Of a stretch of 19,859 nucleotides of DNA, positions 12,896 through 19,644 are shown piece by piece; position 1 is the stretch's first letter, and each line of letters starts with the position of its first letter. The stretch covers positions 1 through 19,859 of the forward strand of contig URIR01000037.1 of assembly GCA_900547955.1 (NCBI GenBank). The letters run 5' to 3'. Both the position numbers and the translations under genes were made by a program. The notes beneath the pieces were generated by a model that saw only the letters and a program-made list of their open reading frames with translations, searched no databases and had not been told where the DNA came from. Source of the stretch: an uncultured Eubacteriales bacterium. Its GTDB lineage: Bacteria; Bacillota; Clostridia; Christensenellales; QALW01.

Positions 12896-14068
12896 ATGTT
12901 AGGCGATTTTACTTACTGCAATCCTACAAAGCTGTATTTTGGGGCTGACGCGCTGGAGGGGTTGAATAAGGAACTGCCCAAATATGGAAATAATGTGATG
13001 CTGATATATGGCGGCGGCTCAATTAAGAAAAACGGCATATATCAAGAGGTGGTTAAAATTTTAGAGGCCAATGGGAAGAATGTAATTGAGGACGGTGGAG
13101 TTATGCCTAATCCTACCTCGGATAAGCTTTTAGATGGCTGCAGGAGGGCCAGGGAGGGGAAGGCTGATTTGCTTTTGGCTGTAGGAGGCGGCTCGGTATG
13201 CGATTATGCAAAGGCGGTTTCGGTTTCCGCTTACTGCGAGGAAGATCCATGGGAAAAATATTATTTGCGCATGGAAAATCCGGATAATAAGCTTATTCCG
13301 GTAGGCTGCGTGCTTACAATGGTGGGTACGGGCTCCGAAATGAATGGCGGTTCGGTTATAACAAATCATGCCCAAAGGCTTAAGATAGGGCATGTGTTTG
13401 GGGAAGAGGTATTTCCCAAATTTTCCATACTTAATCCTGAATATACCTTTACTCTGCCCAAATATCAAATGGTCGCCGGCTTTTTTGATATAATGTCTCA
13501 TATACTTGAGCAGTATTTTTCGGGCGAGGATGATAATACTTCTGATTATATTATGGAAGGATTGTTAAAATCCCTTATACACAGCTCGCGTATAGCGGTT
13601 AGAAATCCAAAGGACTATGAAGCACGCAGCAATATCATGTGGATAGCGACCTGGGCTCTTAATACGCTTGTAGCCAAGGGGAAGACTACTGACTGGATGG
13701 TGCATATGATAGGGCAGTCCATAGGCGCATATACTGACGCTACCCACGGCATGACTCTTGCGGCGGTATCTTTGCCCTACTATCGCTATATTATGCCTTA
13801 CGGGCTGGAGAAATTTAAAAGATACGCAATTAACGTTTGGGGCGTGCAGCCGGAGGGCAAGACGGATAAACAGATTGCGCTTGAGGGGCTGGACAGCATG
13901 GAGGAATATATGCGCGGGCTTGGGCTAGTCTTAAATGCAGCTCAGTTAGGCGTAACTGAGGATATGCTGCCCGGTATAGCCAAAGGCTCGTTTATTATGA
14001 AGGGCGGATACAAGGTATTGAATCAAGAGGAAATAATCGCTGTGCTTAAAGAGAGCATGAAGGCTTAA
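12896..14068 (+). CDS. Iron-dependent alcohol dehydrogenase (YqhD/butanol dehydrogenase type)
   Basis: A 390-residue group III alcohol dehydrogenase of usual length. The N-terminal nucleotide-binding half has YGGGSIKKNG (39-47) and VGGGSVCDYAK (96-106). The C-terminal half binds the metal through D198, H202 (FFDIMSHILEQ), H270 (WMVHMIGQ) and H284 (TDATHGM). The closest named types are YqhD and clostridial BdhA/BdhB, which reduce aldehydes to alcohols with NAD(P)H. GTGSEMNGGSVITN is another family mark. The ribosome binding site AAGGAGG stands 8 bases before the ATG. With the upstream aldo/keto reductase it forms a plausible carbonyl-reducing pair, perhaps under the LysR regulator, though the palindromic repeat between them may separate their transcripts. 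Confidence 0.93.
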   Translation: MLGDFTYCNPTKLYFGADALEGLNKELPKYGNNVMLIYGGGSIKKNGIYQEVVKILEANGKNVIEDGGVMPNPTSDKLLDGCRRAREGKADLLLAVGGGSVCDYAKAVSVSAYCEEDPWEKYYLRMENPDNKLIPVGCVLTMVGTGSEMNGGSVITNHAQRLKIGHVFGEEVFPKFSILNPEYTFTLPKYQMVAGFFDIMSHILEQYFSGEDDNTSDYIMEGLLKSLIHSSRIAVRNPKDYEARSNIMWIATWALNTLVAKGKTTDWMVHMIGQSIGAYTDATHGMTLAAVSLPYYRYIMPYGLEKFKRYAINVWGVQPEGKTDKQIALEGLDSMEEYMRGLGLVLNAAQLGVTEDMLPGIAKGSFIMKGGYKVLNQEEIIAVLKESMKA

Positions 14069-14082
14069 AAAATAGAGGCAGT

Positions 14083-14122
14083 AAAAGCCGTCCGGGCATT
14101 TTGCGGGCGGCTTTATTATTTT
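14083..14122. terminator. Bidirectional terminator between alcohol dehydrogenase and rubrerythrin
   Basis: AAAGCCGTCCG (14084-14094) pairs with CGGGCGGCTTT (14104-14114) with one wobble, and T-rich DNA follows on the plus strand. On the minus strand the stem is also followed by TTTT. The genes converge here. Confidence 0.75.
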
Positions 14123-14155
14123 ACGCGGTAAATTTTAATAAATACATATTAAAAT

Positions 14156-14695
14156 TCAATAATTTTTGGCTTGAAGCTGGAAATAAGCTTGAGGGTGCTC
14201 GCAGACGGGACATACCTTGGGGGCTTCCTTGCCGATATGGATATGTCCGCAGTTTGAGCATTGCCATACCGATTCTCCCGGCTTTACGAACACCTGATTG
14301 TTTTGAATATTGCTTATAAGCGCACGGTATCGTTCCTCGTGCTCTTTTTCAATTCTGCCTACCCCTTCAAAAAGCCAGGCTATATTGTCAAAGCCCTCCT
14401 CTTTAGCTTCTTTGGCAAATTGGGCGTACATTTGGGTCCATTCAAAATTTTCTCCTCCGGCAGCGTCCAGCAGATTCTCGGGCGTGCCCGGCATTCCGTT
14501 GTGTAAAAGCTTGAACCAGATTTTCGCGTGTTCTTTTTCATTGTCGGCGGTTTCAAGAAAAATACGGGCTATCTGCTCGTATCCGTCTTTTTTGGCTTTG
14601 GACGCGTAAAAGGTGTATTTGTTCCGCGCTTGGGATTCGCCTGCAAATGCCGCCATTAAGTTTGCTTCAGTTCGAGTGCCTTTTAAATCCTTCAT
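14156..14695 (-). CDS. rbr: Rubrerythrin
   Basis: A 179-residue classical rubrerythrin. Residues 1-140 are the four-helix di-iron domain, with E20 (AGESQA), E53 and H56 (NEKEH) and the second ligand set in RIEKEHEERY. Residues 144-179 are the rubredoxin-like domain, with cysteines at 146/149 and 162/165 (CSNC and CPVC). It reduces hydrogen peroxide in the cytoplasm using electrons passed through the rubredoxin site. The start is supported by GAAGGGAAA before the ATG. The order of domains is opposite to that of the reverse rubrerythrin at 2590, so the two are not recent duplicates. PrmA lies upstream on the same strand, but cloverleaf C and a 317-bp gap lie between them. Confidence 0.96.
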   Translation of the reverse strand: MKDLKGTRTEANLMAAFAGESQARNKYTFYASKAKKDGYEQIARIFLETADNEKEHAKIWFKLLHNGMPGTPENLLDAAGGENFEWTQMYAQFAKEAKEEGFDNIAWLFEGVGRIEKEHEERYRALISNIQNNQVFVKPGESVWQCSNCGHIHIGKEAPKVCPVCEHPQAYFQLQAKNY

Positions 14696-14744
14696 ATTTA
14701 CTATTTCCCTTCGTCCGTATATTGTCTAGCATTAGCGTCGAAAA

Positions 14745-14849
14745 AGGGCGGCGCGCGGCCGAGCGAAGCTCGGCCCGGCCCCGGCGGCCCTCTTTGGGCC
14801 GCCGGGGCCGCCAGGGAGCCTTTAAAGGCTCCCTGGCGCGCGCCGCCCT
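14745..14849 (-). repeat. Cloverleaf element C
   Basis: The outer stem AGGGCGGCGCGCG (14745-14757) pairs perfectly with CGCGCGCCGCCCT (14837-14849). The hairpins inside are GCCGAGC/GCTCGGC (14758-14764 with 14768-14774, loop GAA), a 15-bp stem starting CGGCCCCGGCGG (14776-14790 with 14796-14810, loop TCTTT) and CCAGGGAGCC/GGCTCCCTGG (14811-14820 with 14827-14836, loop TTTAAA). On the minus strand the element runs into TTTTT (complement of 14741-14745), so it may end the prmA transcript. It is a close relative of element D. The rest of the spacer to 15012 shows only a weak hairpin at 14993-15013. Confidence 0.9.
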
Positions 14850-15012
14850 GGAAGCTTTAAGAAATAATACGCCTTGCCAAGCTTTTTAAACGACATGTGC
14901 CGGGTTCAAATTGAGCAGGAAGAGCAGGGGGCGCAAATTCACCTATTTCTAACTGTATTATGCATTGTACGCTAATACCGACTAATCATAATAATATCCT
15001 TAATGCGGATAT

Positions 15013-15933
15013 TTATACGGATGGAATTTGAGCCATTATTGCAGCCCAGCCATCTGATGTTCGTATATCCTTTATTGAAAAGCCCAAATTATTAAGCTGC
15101 TGTTCTACCTCCGGAAGCCGTTCGTCTATTATGCCCGAGGATATAAAGGTTCCGTTTGGAGCAAGAAGAGCCGGGATGTCGGGCGCAAGCCTTATAATTA
15201 TATCTGCAACTATATTGGCGCAGATTATATCATATTGACCGGTTAAACCTGCCGCCAAGTTATTCTGCATAAATGAGCAGTTATTCAGATTATTTAATTT
15301 AGCCGTAGCGCGCGCTATATTTACCGAGTTTTCATCTATATCTGTTCCAAAAGCGCTTTCCGCTCCCAGCTTAACTGCGGCAGCGGAGAGTATGCCGCTG
15401 CCGGTGCCTACGTCCAAAACCTTTTCTCCGCCTTTAATTAGCTGGTCCAGAAATTCCAGGCAAAGCCGGGTAGTGGCATGGTCGCCTGTGCCAAAGGCGC
15501 TGCCGGGGTCGATTTTGAGAATTTTTCTTTGGGGATTAACATAGGTTTCCCATTCGGGACATATAGCAAGACGCTTGCCTATTTCTATGGGCTTAAAATA
15601 CTTTTTCCAGTTGTTAGCCCAATCCTGTTCGTTTACGCTTCCTGTGGACAGACTTAAGCCCGAGCTTTTATATGCCTTAAGCGTGGTTTTGAGGTTCATG
15701 AGCATGTCTCGTCCCTGCGGATTGTCAGGCAAATATATCTTTATAAGTGTTTGAGTTCGTTCCAGCAGCGCTTTGTCTACATAATCCCATAATTCCTTGT
15801 TGTTAGCAAGAAAATCTTCCAAATCCGCTTTATCCTCTACGGCCCAGCTGTTTATGCCGCACATACATATAATGCCTTCTAGATTGCTTATTGAAACTGT
15901 TCCAGGATTTATTATAATTTCAAACCACTCCAT
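15013..15933 (-). CDS. prmA: Ribosomal protein L11 methyltransferase
   Basis: A 306-residue cytoplasmic SAM-dependent enzyme that methylates ribosomal protein L11. The N-terminal substrate-recognition domain (about 1-115) begins MEWFEI. SAM-binding motif I is VLDVGTGSGILSAAAVKLGA, followed by the acidic residues GTDIDENSV. The catalytic-region motif is CANIVADIIIRLAP. DPGSAFGTGDHATTRLCLE just before motif I is diagnostic of PrmA. The start at ATG 15933 is chosen because GGAGGC lies 5 bases upstream; an earlier in-frame TTG would overlap that site. In many Bacillota prmA follows dnaJ and precedes an RsmE-type gene, but neither is seen here. Confidence 0.95.
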   Translation of the reverse strand: MEWFEIIINPGTVSISNLEGIICMCGINSWAVEDKADLEDFLANNKELWDYVDKALLERTQTLIKIYLPDNPQGRDMLMNLKTTLKAYKSSGLSLSTGSVNEQDWANNWKKYFKPIEIGKRLAICPEWETYVNPQRKILKIDPGSAFGTGDHATTRLCLEFLDQLIKGGEKVLDVGTGSGILSAAAVKLGAESAFGTDIDENSVNIARATAKLNNLNNCSFMQNNLAAGLTGQYDIICANIVADIIIRLAPDIPALLAPNGTFISSGIIDERLPEVEQQLNNLGFSIKDIRTSDGWAAIMAQIPSV

Positions 15934-16279
15934 ATTTGCCTCCAATTTTGACTTTTTGTTAATTAGGACCGGCTCCAGTTAAGTTTATTTTAAGAAGAGC
16001 CGGCGTGAGCTTATTCATTATTCTAACAGCTTTTATATGATTCGGGCAAGCGAATTTGCCATGCTTTTACTGCATGCGTTTTTTCCATTATTGATATGGG
16101 TGAGGAACTTATTTAATAGGTATTATAATATTATTTCAATTTTTACGGTTATATTGTGTGTTTCTGATATCATTTATGGTTTTAGCGAGCCGCGTTGAGC
16201 ATTTATAAAAAAATTATCGTTTAATGACGTATTAAATTTAAGGGGTGAGACAAAATATATTAAAACAGGAGGCAATAAA
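15934..16279. other. Intergenic spacer between divergent prmA and membrane-protein genes
   Basis: The spacer is AT-rich and must hold the start signals of both genes. A stem CCGGCTC/GAGCCGG (15969-15975 with 15997-16003) with a 21-nt loop lies in the presumed prmA leader. TATAAT occurs at 16124-16129, but I find no matching -35 at the right distance. No gene is convincing here. Confidence 0.5.
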
Positions 16280-16666
16280 ATGCATAAAAGATGGGAAACG
16301 ACAGTTATATTTTTAAGCGGCGCTGGAGGCTATTATGCGATAGAGCTTATGTGGCGCGGACATTCACATTGGACTATGGCCATTACCGGAGGGACATGTA
16401 TGTGCTTATTGTACCGTTTAAACAGGCGTATTGACAAAAAGCCGATTATTCTCAAGGCGGTTGCCGGAGCGGGCATAATAACGGCCGTGGAGTTTTTAGT
16501 CGGATGCATAGTGAATCTGGGACTGAAATGGGAAGTTTGGGATTATTCCAAAATGCGTTTTAATGTGCTGGGGCAGATATGCCCGTTATATTTCTTTTTG
16601 TGGATGCTTTTATGCGTGCCTGTTTTTCCTCTTTGCAGGGCAATAAATAAGCATATTTTTCGTTAA
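16280..16666 (+). CDS. Small membrane protein of the putative ABC-transporter type IV (CmpB) family
   Basis: A 128-residue protein with about four membrane segments. The motifs GYYAIELMWRGHSHWTM near the start, EFLVGCIVNLGLKWEVWDYS in the middle and FNVLGQICPLYFFLW near the end match the family annotated as putative ABC-transporter type IV or CmpB. Despite that label no ATPase partner is known to me or seen here, and the function is unknown. AGGAGGC precedes the ATG at good spacing. It is a single gene; the DnaA-box-rich spacer follows it. Confidence 0.8.
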   Translation: MHKRWETTVIFLSGAGGYYAIELMWRGHSHWTMAITGGTCMCLLYRLNRRIDKKPIILKAVAGAGIITAVEFLVGCIVNLGLKWEVWDYSKMRFNVLGQICPLYFFLWMLLCVPVFPLCRAINKHIFR

Positions 16667-16711
16667 TAAATTCATTTGAATCAAATTGCAGGGCGGCTTG
16701 CAAAAAACCGA

Positions 16712-16902
16712 TGTGGGTAATCATTGCCCACAGCTGTTGATAACTACCCGATTTTTTGTGGACAAATTGAGTTCTAGCGTGGTTGAGGGGGAATAAACTG
16801 TGGATAAAAATGCGACTGCTATAAACATGTCCACAAGCAAGCTGTTTACAAGGTATTATTCCCGAAGAAACGGGGATTTTGCCGAAGTGCAAATTATCCA
16901 CA
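16712..16902. promoter_or_regulatory. Cluster of DnaA-box-like 9-mers next to AT-rich DNA
   Basis: In DnaA-box orientation (consensus TTATCCACA) I read TTACCCACA (complement of 16712-16720), TTGCCCACA (16724-16732), TTATCAACA (complement of 16735-16743), TTGTCCACA (complement of 16757-16765), TTATCCACA (complement of 16799-16807), ATGTCCACA (16827-16835) and TTATCCACA (16894-16902). Two are perfect, three have one mismatch and two have two. AT-rich DNA follows at about 16903-17013. Such density is typical of origins or DnaA-titration sites. The 75-codon GTG frame that begins inside the cluster is not a convincing gene. Confidence 0.65.
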
Positions 16903-17034
16903 ATAAGTTTTTCATTTTATTATCAAGCTGTATAAAATGCAGGATTGCCATAATTATATTGCGCAAATATATATTGCGATTTGAGCATATATATTATACA
17001 GGCTCATTGATATTTGGCTGGGAGTGATATAAAT

Positions 17035-17733
17035 ATGAAAACTAAGCTGGCGGCAGTTGCAATGGCGGCAATAATAGCGGGAATATTATTTTTGGGCAGG
17101 CATACTCTCATTATAGCGGCAACGGGAGAAAGTGAAACAAACGCCCTTTTTGACGGTATAAAAATAGTGTTGGACGCAGGACACGGAGGCATAGACGGCG
17201 GAGTAGTCGGCATTAAAACTAAGACTAAGGAAGCCGAGGTTAATCTTTCTGTTACATATAAGCTGAAAAAGCTGCTCGAAAGCGTAGGAATACAGGTATT
17301 TCTAACGCGCACTGATGAACGAGCGCTGTGCGCGGATGATATATATACTAAAAAGCTGGATATGCAGCTTCGGGGCGAACTTATAGCGGGAGTTAAGCCG
17401 GATATTATTGTGAGTATACATATGAACTCCTATCCCGATCCAAGCGTCAAGGGGGCGCAGGCATTTTATTATCCTGATTCTGAAGCAGGGGAGCAGTTGG
17501 CTACGTTGGTGCAGAGCAGTTTAAGAGAAATATTGGATCCGAGCAATAAGCGTGTGGCAAAGGCGGAGGATTTTTTTCTTTTAAGGACATATTCCAGTCC
17601 CAGCGTGCTGGTAGAATGCGGTTTTATGACCTGTCCGGAGGAGGAGGCGCTGCTTTTGACTGATGAGTATCAGGATATGGCGGCTTATGCTGTGTTTTGC
17701 GGGCTAGTAGATTATATAGCGGCAGTAGGCTGA
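17035..17733 (+). CDS. cwlD: N-acetylmuramoyl-L-alanine amidase, CwlD type
   Basis: A 232-residue Amidase_3 enzyme. Residues 5-29 are an N-terminal membrane segment that exports the catalytic domain. The zinc ligands fit the family: H50 (DAGHGG), E66 (TKEAEV) and H129 (SIHMN), with the catalytic E194 (VLVECGFM). Length and layout match CwlD of spore formers, which removes peptide side chains from spore-cortex peptidoglycan so that muramic-delta-lactam can form. Cell-division amidases are the alternative, but those usually carry extra wall-binding domains, absent here. The start at ATG 17035 has GGGAGTG upstream. The symbol is given with moderate confidence. It converges on pgi, with two cloverleaf elements between. 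Confidence 0.87.
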   Translation: MKTKLAAVAMAAIIAGILFLGRHTLIIAATGESETNALFDGIKIVLDAGHGGIDGGVVGIKTKTKEAEVNLSVTYKLKKLLESVGIQVFLTRTDERALCADDIYTKKLDMQLRGELIAGVKPDIIVSIHMNSYPDPSVKGAQAFYYPDSEAGEQLATLVQSSLREILDPSNKRVAKAEDFFLLRTYSSPSVLVECGFMTCPEEEALLLTDEYQDMAAYAVFCGLVDYIAAVG

Positions 17734-17752
17734 GGGTTTGCTTAGGGGGGAT

Positions 17753-17853
17753 GGGCGGCGCGCGGCCGAGCGAAGCTCGGCCCGGCCCCGGCGGCCCTTT
17801 CAGGGCCGCCGGGGCCGCCTGGAGCCCTAAAGGGCTCCAGGCGCGCGCCGCCC
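17753..17853 (-). repeat. Cloverleaf element D
   Basis: The outer stem GGGCGGCGCGCG (17753-17764) pairs perfectly with CGCGCGCCGCCC (17842-17853). Hairpins: GCCGAGC/GCTCGGC (17765-17771 with 17775-17781, loop GAA), the same 15-bp stem as in element C (17783-17797 with 17803-17817, loop TTTCA instead of TCTTT) and CCTGGAGCCCT/AGGGCTCCAGG (17818-17828 with 17831-17841). The third hairpin differs from C on both arms yet stays fully paired. Orientation is assigned by its similarity to C. It is separated from element E by AAAAGCTTTATT. Confidence 0.9.
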
Positions 17854-17866
17854 TAAAAGCTTTATT

Positions 17867-17976
17867 GGTTTCCGCCTCGCCGGGCGGCGTTTGGCAGGCA
17901 AAGCCTGCCTGGGCCGGGCCTATAAGGCCCGGCTCGCGGCCGAAGGCCGCAAACGCCGCCCGGCGGGGCGGAAACC
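17867..17976 (+). repeat. Cloverleaf element E
   Basis: The outer stem is 26 bp (17867-17892 with 17951-17976) with one G-T wobble, starting GGTTTCCGCC. Hairpins: GGCAGGC/GCCTGCC (17893-17899 with 17903-17909, loop AAA), GCCGGGCCT/AGGCCCGGC (17913-17921 with 17925-17933, loop ATA) and GCGGCC/GGCCGC (17936-17941 with 17945-17950, loop GAA). Order and inner end of the outer stem (CGTTT/AAACG) match element B. It is directly followed by two more hairpins. Confidence 0.9.
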
Positions 17977-18000
17977 CTGCGCGGCCTTCGGCCGCGCAGG
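17976..18000. repeat. GC-rich hairpin beside cloverleaf E
   Basis: CCTGCGCGGCC (17976-17986) pairs perfectly with GGCCGCGCAGG (17990-18000) around TTC. As RNA the apex reads C-UUCG-G, an exceptionally stable tetraloop. It shares one base with the end of element E. Confidence 0.88.
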
Positions 18001-18061
18001 ATATAATCTAATGCAATTAAGGCCGGGCTATAAGCCCGGCCTTAATTGCATTAGATTATAT
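18001..18061. repeat. 29-bp palindrome overlapping the 3' end of pgi
   Basis: 18001-18029 is perfectly complementary to 18033-18061 with loop ATA. The core is GGCCGGGCT/AGCCCGGCC and the outer part is AT-rich. The right arm contains the last codons and the TAA stop (18051-18053) of pgi. On the minus strand the GC core is followed by TTAATT, so it could also serve as the pgi terminator. With 17753-18000 it forms an almost continuous run of hairpins between convergent genes. Confidence 0.88.
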
Positions 18062-19469
18062 ATTTTTCTTTTTTCTTTGGTCTTGCGTTTAACTCGGCTT
18101 TTTTCTCCTCATAACCTGGACGTCCAAGCATGGCATAGGTTGCGTTTTTGCCTTCCTCTACTCCAGGTTGGTCAAATGTATTAAGATTCAGCATTGCTCC
18201 GGTGTATGCGGTTTCAAGCTCGTAAAAATATAATAGCTGACCAATAGTAAAGGCATTTACCTCGGGCAGGGTGATGGTATGGCTTAGCTTGCCGCCTTTA
18301 AGCACGGCGTATTCAGTAGCAGTCTGCTCAGTTTTAATTAATTCCTGCATGGTATGACCGCAAAGGAAATTAACAGCCGGAATATCTTCGCATCCGCTGG
18401 GTATGCTTACATCGCCGCGATAATTGTCTACGCCCAAAAAGGTTATAACCTTATCATTTGGGCCTTCGGTATAAAGCTGTATCTGCGAATGCTGGTCGGT
18501 TACTCCCAGAGCTTTTACTGGAGTCTGTCCGGCGTTAATTTCCTGTCCGTCCAGAGAGTAGCGCTTGCCCAGGCTTTCTCCCCAAAGCTGGCAGTACCAG
18601 TCCGCCATAAATTTAAGACTGTCGGCATAGGGCATCATAACGGAGATATTCATGCCTTTATTCATGCATATGTATTGCATGCATGCGGCCATAAGCGCTG
18701 GGTTGGAGTATATATCGTCATTTTTGCAGAGCTTATCCATATAAGCGGCTCCTGAGAGCAGTCCTCGGATATCTATTCCACATACTGCGGCTCCAAGCAA
18801 TCCTACAGGGCAGAGCTCACTAAAGCGCCCGCCTACTCCGTCCGGTATAATGTAATGCTTAAAGCCTTCGCTGCGTACAAGCTTTATAAGATTGCCCTTC
18901 GCTGCATCGGTGGTTGCTATAACATGGCTTGCCGCATCTTTTCCCAGCTTTTTTTTGAGCAAATCCCATATAATAAGGTATTGAGTCATGGTTTCAGACG
19001 TACTGCCCGACTTGGTTATAATATTAAAGCAGGAACTTTCCAAATCTATTACATCTAAAAGCGCCAGCATGCGTTCAGGGTCTACGTTATCCTCTACATA
19101 TAACCGTGGTCCGCCCCGTTTTTCGTCGGACAGCTCGTTATAATGCAGGTGATTAAGCGCCTGCTGTACTGCTATAGGCCCTAAAGCTGAACCGCCTATC
19201 CCCAGAATTACAAAGCTTTTATAATTCTTCCTTATTTCATTGGCAGTTTGCAATATATCGGCAACTATATCCTCCTGATTATAGGGGAGCTCACTCCAGC
19301 CCATCATGCCCGTGCCTCTGTGCTGGACAAAGTATTTATAAGCGTCTCGCGCGGCAGGCGCGGTTTGCTCCAGCTCTGCTTGCGTGATGCCGCTTTTGCC
19401 AGCGAATTCGGCCATCATGTTGTTTACGTCCAGCCTTAAACGCATATTGTCATTATATTCTTTATCCAT
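18051..19469 (-). CDS. pgi: Glucose-6-phosphate isomerase
   Basis: A 472-residue cytoplasmic enzyme interconverting glucose 6-phosphate and fructose 6-phosphate in glycolysis and gluconeogenesis. Its length fits the short Bacillota form, about 450 residues. Motifs in order: VILGIGGSALGP, the phosphate-binding ITKSGSTSET, GVGGRFSEL, the signature DWYCQLWGESLGK with the catalytic Glu, GVTDQHSQIQLYTEGP with the ring-opening His, and NTFDQPGVEEGK with the conserved Lys. The ATG at 19469 is preceded by AAAGGA. The C terminus ends in a Lys-rich PKKKEKYII, and its last codons lie in the palindrome at 18001-18061, which may have arrived next to the gene and set its end. Confidence 0.97.
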   Translation of the reverse strand: MDKEYNDNMRLRLDVNNMMAEFAGKSGITQAELEQTAPAARDAYKYFVQHRGTGMMGWSELPYNQEDIVADILQTANEIRKNYKSFVILGIGGSALGPIAVQQALNHLHYNELSDEKRGGPRLYVEDNVDPERMLALLDVIDLESSCFNIITKSGSTSETMTQYLIIWDLLKKKLGKDAASHVIATTDAAKGNLIKLVRSEGFKHYIIPDGVGGRFSELCPVGLLGAAVCGIDIRGLLSGAAYMDKLCKNDDIYSNPALMAACMQYICMNKGMNISVMMPYADSLKFMADWYCQLWGESLGKRYSLDGQEINAGQTPVKALGVTDQHSQIQLYTEGPNDKVITFLGVDNYRGDVSIPSGCEDIPAVNFLCGHTMQELIKTEQTATEYAVLKGGKLSHTITLPEVNAFTIGQLLYFYELETAYTGAMLNLNTFDQPGVEEGKNATYAMLGRPGYEEKKAELNARPKKKEKYII

Positions 19470-19503
19470 TTAACGCATATCCTTTCTATTATTCAATGAA
19501 TAT

Positions 19504-19532
19504 ATTATATTGTGAAATTACCGGCCTGTCAA
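19504..19532 (-). promoter_or_regulatory. Consensus sigma-A promoter of pgi
   Basis: On the minus strand a perfect TTGACA (complement of 19527-19532) and a perfect TATAAT (complement of 19504-19509) are separated by 17 bp. The start codon is 35 bp after the -10. Confidence 0.87.
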
Positions 19533-19644
19533 TTTATCCCGTATGTTATCTGCTTATACTGTATAGTTTGAGCTTGCAGTATTTAAATACTGGTTTATAT
19601 GTATATGTTTGTGAACTGCTAATTTATATTAGCGGCCGCGTTAT

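Noticed and set aside
16800..17027. 75-codon ORF starting with GTG and preceded by GAGGGGG
   Set aside because: A ribosome-site-like sequence is present, but the product has no recognisable features, the start lies inside a perfect DnaA box, and the rest is AT-rich spacer.
17697..18184. Plus-strand ORFs of 104 and 97 codons over the hairpin array
   Set aside because: Their Gly/Pro/Ala/Arg-rich translations simply reflect GC-rich palindromes, and one runs antisense into pgi.
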